This document shows, in pieces, positions 58,901 to 64,000 of a stretch of 64,000 bases of DNA. Source of the stretch: Holacanthus passer (lineage: Eukaryota; Chordata; Actinopteri; Pomacanthidae); the NCBI GenBank assembly GCA_025331565.1, contig JAFREQ010000014.1:11830001-11894000 (forward strand), given 5' to 3'. The notes beneath the pieces were generated by a model, which saw only the letters and a list, made by a program, of their open reading frames with translations, searched no databases and was not told the origin of the DNA. How positions within the stretch are numbered: the first letter of the stretch is position 1; every line of letters begins with the position of its first letter. Both the position numbers and the translations under genes were made by a program.

Positions 58901-61900
58901 CATCTGAAATGCTTGTTCCACCCAAAAGTTACCTGACTAAAAAATCTTAAATTAAAAAATTAAAAAATCCAAAATGTATCCATTTGCAAATAATGTTCAT
59001 TTCAATACTTAAACTACTGCACAGAAGTTTCCACATCATACAAATAACTGGACCATGACTGACTCCACAATAGTTGCAAGACTGTCATTCCTTTATTGTT
59101 TTTAATATTACATTGTCCTAAATCTGAAAGTGTGTTGTGTATGTTCTCATGTGACTGTGTGTCAACCATTTAATTTGGCCAGGTCACGCTTGTGTAATAT
59201 AAAACTCAACTATCACGGCAACACTTAATTTTAAGTCCCCCTGTTCAGTATTTCTAATCAGTACGTAAACATTTGCTAAATGTTCTATAACTCACTCTAA
59301 TATATTTCTAAGCAGATAAAAGTGTTTATTACTGTATTTGTCAAACACTGTAACTCCTTCTGTGGGCAGCCATAAGTGGAGATTGGTGTATAAACAGATA
59401 ATTAAGGATAATAATTGTTTTACTATATTAAGGATAATATAGTAAAACACAACAAACAACCATTTATTAAATTTTCATATAATACTTTTAAATACTAACC
59501 TTAATCTAATTATGTTACCTTGCTCAAAAGTGAGCAAAAAATATAAGTCAAAATGTAAGTGTGTATACATAGGTGTGCATTTCTTTTCCTAACCTCTTTC
59601 CCTTCTTCCCTCCTCCTATCTGCGGTCTAGGTAACAGACATGATGCAGAAAGCCCTGTTTGACTTCCTGAAGCACAGGTTTGATGGCAGGTGGGTACAGC
59701 TGTCTGTGTCTCTCTCTGCAGCTGCAGCTCGGCGTACAGTAACCGCCGCGACCGAGCTGCAGAGCTGTTTACGAGAATCACGTTTCATGGTCGATAGGAC
59801 ACATGATGATGATTTATTTTTAGTTGCAAGAGAGTTCAAGTTCACCTCATCCTTTTGAAACGGAACAGTTGTGGATGTGATGTGATAAGACGCTTCTTCC
59901 GTAGGATCTCTATTACACGGGTGACTGCTGATCTGTCACTGGCAAAGCGCTCGGTGCTGAACAAGAAGGCCATAATGGAGAGATCCAACACACGCTCCAG
60001 TCTGGGTGAGTGACAGGAAATTTGTCTTTTTTTTTTTTTTTTTTTTTTTTGCTAAATAAAGATTTACCTGCTAAGAATAGATGTTCCTTTAATGACAAGT
60101 CTGCGCTAAGCCGAATGAGTGTTGTTGCTCTGGTAAATGTGTCAACTCCCTGTCTTTCTTCGGTTTGTTGACAGCTGAGGTTCAGAGTGAGATAGAGAGG
60201 ATCTTCGAGCTGGCCAAGTCTCTTCAGCTGGTCGTCCTGGATGCAGACACCATCAACCACCCGGCACAGCTCCTCAAAACTTCTCTGGCTCCCATCATCG
60301 TCTACGTCAAAGTCTCCTCGCCTAAAGTAGAGCACAACCCACATAAACTTCACAAACAAATTCATTCTAGACTGACGTTTTTGCCAATGTGGCTGTTGAT
60401 CATTATTAAAACTAGAGGTGAAACAGTGGAATAATCACTTATTTGTGGGCAGAAAATTAATCACCAACTATTTTGTTAGCTGATGAATCATTCTGGTTGT
60501 TCATGCAAGTAAAAAACAAGTTTTGCTGGTTAAAGCTTCTCCAATGTGAGGATTTGCTGATTTCCTTTGTTTTGTATCAACGTAAACTGAATGTTTTGGG
60601 GTTTTGAACCGTGGCTGCTCAGTGTAATATATTTAATGATTAATAAATAATGAAAACAATTAGTTTTGTTAGTAGCATTGCATGATGGTGTAGTTTTGCA
60701 CACAAGCTAAAATGGGTTTGAAGACTATGTTCAGCTTTCAGATGATGTGCCCCGATGCTCTTGCTATACCTGACTAAATAAAAGAAGAAAACAATGAGGA
60801 AAATGATGAAGGAAATTGAATTAGAACCACACCTTTAATAACCTCCATTACTTTTTTTTTCTTTTTTAACTAGTTGACTGTCTTTGTCTCCTCTCACAGG
60901 TTCTTCAGAGGCTGATTAAATCTCGAGGGAAGTCACAAAGCAAACACCTCAACGTCCAGATGATGGCAGGAGACAAGCTTGCTCAATGTCCACCTGTACG
61001 TCCCTCTGTTTTACAATGCTCGGAAAACGAGCTGAGAATCGTACAGCTGTACTTTTTTTGTCTGATCTCTCATCTTTGCTTCATTAGGAGATGTTTGACG
61101 TCATCCTGGATGAGAATCAGCTGGAAGATGCATGTGAACACCTTGCGGAGTACCTGGAAATCTACTGGCGTGCTACACATCTCCCCTGTTCTGCCCCTGT
61201 TAACCCCTTACTGGACCAAAGCGTGATCACCCCACCCTCGGCTAACTCCAGCCAACAGGTAAGACAAACATACAACTGATGTTCAATTTATTAACAGTTT
61301 GGCTGCATTATTAACTTTTCTGCCTCCTGTGTCTGTTCACTAGTTTTCTGAGACTCAAGAGTTGATAGAATGATTACAGCCACAGACATAGGTGAGAAGA
61401 CATTTGTTTCTCTTTCTTATTTTGTTACTGGTTTCTTGTACTGCTCCATCTGGTCTGTACTGTTTTTCTTTCTTGAAATGTGCCCCCTGCTCCCCTGCAG
61501 GAGCTGGAAGTGCTGTCGGCTGGGGTCAGACTACAGGAGGTCATAGAGCACAGGGACCAGGGCGCCACCAGGGGGCAGCAGCAGCAGCCCTCATCTCTCC
61601 AAAGCCAGCCACCACCTCCTCTGGTCCACACCTGGGGGCGAAGAAGAAGAGAAGAGGAGAGGCCCCAGAGAAAGAAAGAGCAGGAGGCTGGTGAGCTGGA
61701 GGAAGAGGAGAAGCAAAAACAGGGAGAGGAGCAGGAGGAGGAGGAAGATTCGACCAGAGGAGCCTCCACCTCACTGCTGCCCCCTCGGCGAGAGCTCCCT
61801 GCTCCCACCACCACGCGACAACTCAGGGCCGCTTTCTACAGCTGCACGCCTGCTGGTGACCAAAACCAGCAGAGCAGTGCAGTCACTGCACGCCACCCTC

Positions 61901-61917
61901 CGTCCCTCCCACCCTGA
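52990..61917 (+). CDS. cacnb3: Voltage-gated calcium channel beta-3 subunit (13 coding exons)
   Basis: Cytosolic beta subunit that binds the I-II linker of Cav1/Cav2 alpha-1 subunits and sets their surface level and gating. Exons: 52990-53034, 56448-56567, 56782-56904, 57017-57138, 57371-57423, 57754-57773, 57965-58045, 59631-59689, 59905-60005, 60175-60326, 60900-60995, 61088-61258, 61501-61917. All phases fit, giving 519 aa (human beta-3 about 484). The first exon encodes MSASDSSATGLICNK, the alternative short N-terminus (human isoform MSFSDSSATFLLNE). GSADSYTSRPS and the SH3-type domain follow (about 56-137), then a short linker ending AKQKQKQ, and the guanylate-kinase-like domain (about 165-365), nearly unchanged from mammals. 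SYCGALDEDCPVQG and RIKQEQKA favour beta-3 over beta-2. The last exon (138 aa) is a Gln/Glu/Arg-rich tail unlike the mammalian one. Divergent from adcy6. Confidence 0.94.
53035..56447 (+). other. cacnb3: cacnb3 intron 1
   Basis: A 3.4-kb intron between the isoform-specific first exon and the shared exon starting GSADSYTSRPS. It contains a G-rich block (55048-55146) and pyrimidine-rich stretches. No further exon for the canonical N-terminus was recognised in it. Confidence 0.8.
55048..55146 (+). repeat. G-rich tract with possible quadruplexes
   Basis: In cacnb3 intron 1, sense strand. It has an eight-G run, a six-G run, several GGGAGG units and GTGGGTGGGTGGTGGGGGG at the end, enough closely spaced G runs for G-quadruplex formation in DNA or pre-mRNA. 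Confidence 0.7.
58046..59630 (+). other. cacnb3: cacnb3 intron 7
   Basis: Non-coding and AT-rich, between exons of the guanylate-kinase-like domain. The only structured item I see is the perfect hairpin at 59416-59449. Open frames such as 58379-58726 are chance. Confidence 0.75.
59416..59449. repeat. Perfect 15-bp inverted repeat with a 4-nt loop
   Basis: The left arm TGTTTTACTATATTA is the exact reverse complement of the right arm TAATATAGTAAAACA, separated by AGGA. It lies 181 bases before the acceptor of cacnb3 exon 59631-59689. Confidence 0.9.
60027..60050. repeat. Poly(T) run
   Basis: 24 T residues, about 22 bases after the donor of cacnb3 exon 59905-60005. Confidence 0.95.
60412..60690. 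repeat. Family B repeat copy 5
   Basis: In the cacnb3 intron before exon 60900-60995. It begins TAGAGGTGAAACAGTGGAAT, has GCAGAAAATTAATCACCAACTA, then GAGGATTTGCTG and GAATGTTTTGGGGTTTTG, and ends with ATTAATAAATAATGAAAAC. The order and phrases match the other copies; it is the same orientation as the copy at 11951. Confidence 0.6.
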
Positions 61918-64000
61918 CCTTGACCCCAGCTCCCTGCTTTCACACTGGAGGTCACATGACCCAGCTGAGCCAGCCCATGTGTGACCAGACACCCCAGACA
62001 TAGATAGGCTAATTCAGCTCCCACTGTAGACAAATTACACACCTGTGGAGTCAGAGTACATTAGCATACAGTACTGTAGCACAGCAACGCTATCAGTGAA
62101 ACACCAGTACAAACACGAATAGCTTCCCATCGTAGGGTTCCCAGGGTTTCTTCTCTGATAAACCCGGCTTCCCCGTCTGGCCAAAGAGTGCAGAGAGAAA
62201 CCAGTTCTGTATGTCTTCCATGTCTGCAGCTCTCTGGGAGCTGTCATTCCAGTTTTAACAAATGTTTCCTCAAACACACGATTCTTCCTTTTTCACGTGT
62301 TTCCTCTCCTTGTTAAACCAGTAGCCTTTTTTTTACATTATCTTTTTCAATTTATTTTTTTTACAGTAACTATCTATACTGCTATGTATAATTCATTTCT
62401 TGGCCCTCATTATAGCCGATCACCTCGAACACAATAGCAATGCAAATCCCATGCACGACAAGCACAGGTTTGCACATCAACCGTCTGTATGCATCTTTTG
62501 TCACAGCTGCGAATGTATCAACGCTGGTCCGTCGGCTTAGGAAGGATTATTTACAATGACTGTGGTTTGTTTGCAGAGGGTTGGTGGCAAATCCAATAAC
62601 CTAACTGACTTAAATGAAAATGCAATTCAGTAAATCAAAAACTCTGAGACAAGAAGGCACAAATAATATACAATCGCAAAAAACTAAATCGCCAAGTCAC
62701 ATTTGGCTTCAAATGTGATTCTAACTACTACATTTAATCATTAGCACAAATCATACTATAACTATATGTCATTTGCTGCAGAGTAGTATGCATCTTTTAT
62801 CCCAAAGAAATTCAAATTCCTCTTTCTGACGCAATTCAGTTTATCCAGAAATTTGATATGTAGCATGACCAGATATCAGGAGATTTGCTTGTATTTAGCA
62901 CATGTGTAGGTTTCTCCAAAGAAGGACAGATGCTCTCATCTCAGGCTTTCAGTTTTAGCTGACACCAAACTGCTCCTGATGATGATTTTAAAGTAAAACT
63001 AAAAGCTTGAGACTGGAACAATGATTCTGTCCTTTTACTCTTATAACCAGATGTTACACATTATGTTTTTAAAGCATTAATTTCTATTGGCTGTTGTATT
63101 AAACTAAAGAAATACCATGTTTAGTGGAGTTACTGTATGATTTCCAAAGAAAATAGGCTGATAGATTAATAACACAATTCAATGTTACCTCAGCATGTGT
63201 GCTGAATGTAATTCCTGGTAGCACTAAACTAAAATACTCACATCATCACAAACTACACAGTCAGGAACATATCTACATTTTTTTTTTTTACCATATCAGC
63301 TGTATCATTTAGATTTCACCCTTCATTGCTACTCAGTGGTTGACTATAGGATCCCAATGGAGCATCAAAATGAAGTTGCCCAGTGAATAAGAAGTAGCAA
63401 TGCTGCATACGCCTGCACCCATCTTCCATCAGACCACTGTGCTACAACACTGAGTAGACTTTATCACCTCCTGATCACGTCAACAGATTGTGAAGGTTTA
63501 CTTCCTAATAAGCCCAGTGAATTATTCCATTATCTTCATTGCATAAACAGCATGTGTAAGCAGGCTTATAAGTATATGAAGGGTGACCCCTGGTGGCATA
63601 TTTATGTTATACTTATATCCACCACTGCTTGTTTCTCTTTCCATTGCAAACAAGCTGCAAGACATACATTAGATATACATATAAAGAATAATATGTACAA
63701 CTTCCAGTCATACTTGTGAAATGTATTTGCTGCAAAAAGCTTCATCCAAACTCTGCATAGCGACCAATAGTCTCCTTTGTGTTTGTTTAATCATCTATTT
63801 GCCCCCATTTCATGTCTGATGAACAAAAATGAATGCATCTCAATAAGCACTGAAATTCTCACATTAACGCATCTGCTTTTATCATACAAGGCTACAGAAT
63901 TCAGCTAACATACCACATATGTAAATAATCTAATGTATGTGCATGACATATTGTATTCCTGTTCCATCAGAAGGGCTTTTTGGGACCATCCTCACATGAG
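61918..64000 (+). other. cacnb3: Presumed 3'UTR and flank of cacnb3
   Basis: Sequence after the stop codon at 61915-61917, with no further exon recognised up to the window end. I found no AATAAA; an ATTAAA variant at 63098-63103 followed by a GT-containing stretch is a weak candidate poly(A) signal. The next gene expected from human gene order (ddx23) is not visible. Confidence 0.4.

Noticed and set aside
61425..61814. Antisense Ser-rich frame over the last cacnb3 exon
   Set aside because: Mirror image of the Glu/Arg/Gln-rich coding sequence; no independent support.

Overview
This window is vertebrate nuclear DNA, almost certainly from a ray-finned (teleost) fish. It has intron-split genes with GT-AG junctions, CA/GA microsatellites, long non-coding tracts, and relics of repeat families that I recognise from teleost genomes. 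I saw no bacterial operons, CRISPR arrays, rRNA or tRNA genes.

Three complete protein-coding genes could be rebuilt exon by exon, with every exon junction keeping the reading frame. (1) galnt6, minus strand, 1159-7436: 10 coding exons, 621 aa, a Golgi polypeptide N-acetylgalactosaminyltransferase. (2) adcy6, minus strand, 11623-39398: 22 coding exons, 1183 aa, a twelve-pass adenylyl cyclase type 6, with one 15-kb intron. (3) cacnb3, plus strand, 52990-61917: 13 coding exons, 519 aa, the voltage-gated calcium channel beta-3 subunit, with the alternative short N-terminus and an unusual C-terminal tail.

Layout: 1-1158 is the 3' flank and 3'UTR of galnt6. 7461-8930 holds its untranslated leader exons. 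9000-11622 is the short intergenic gap plus the adcy6 3'UTR. 23427-38516 is adcy6 intron 2. 39400-41900 holds adcy6 leader exons and a CpG-rich promoter-like segment. 41900-52989 is the divergent intergenic region between adcy6 and cacnb3, with a LINE reverse-transcriptase relic and a Tc1-like transposase relic. 61918-64000 is the presumed cacnb3 3'UTR and flank.

The head-to-head adcy6/cacnb3 pair matches the order I recall for human 12q13. Both proteins belong to calcium/cAMP signalling: the beta subunit controls trafficking and gating of Cav channels, and AC6 is a cyclase inhibited by calcium. galnt6 lying directly downstream of adcy6 looks like a fish-type local order, since human GALNT6 lies megabases away.

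No previously undescribed biological system is evident. The points most worth checking concern splicing and translation: microsatellites hard against adcy6 splice sites, an overlapping upstream ORF and frame-breaking linker exons in cacnb3, a divergent cacnb3 tail, and several families of short transposon relics.
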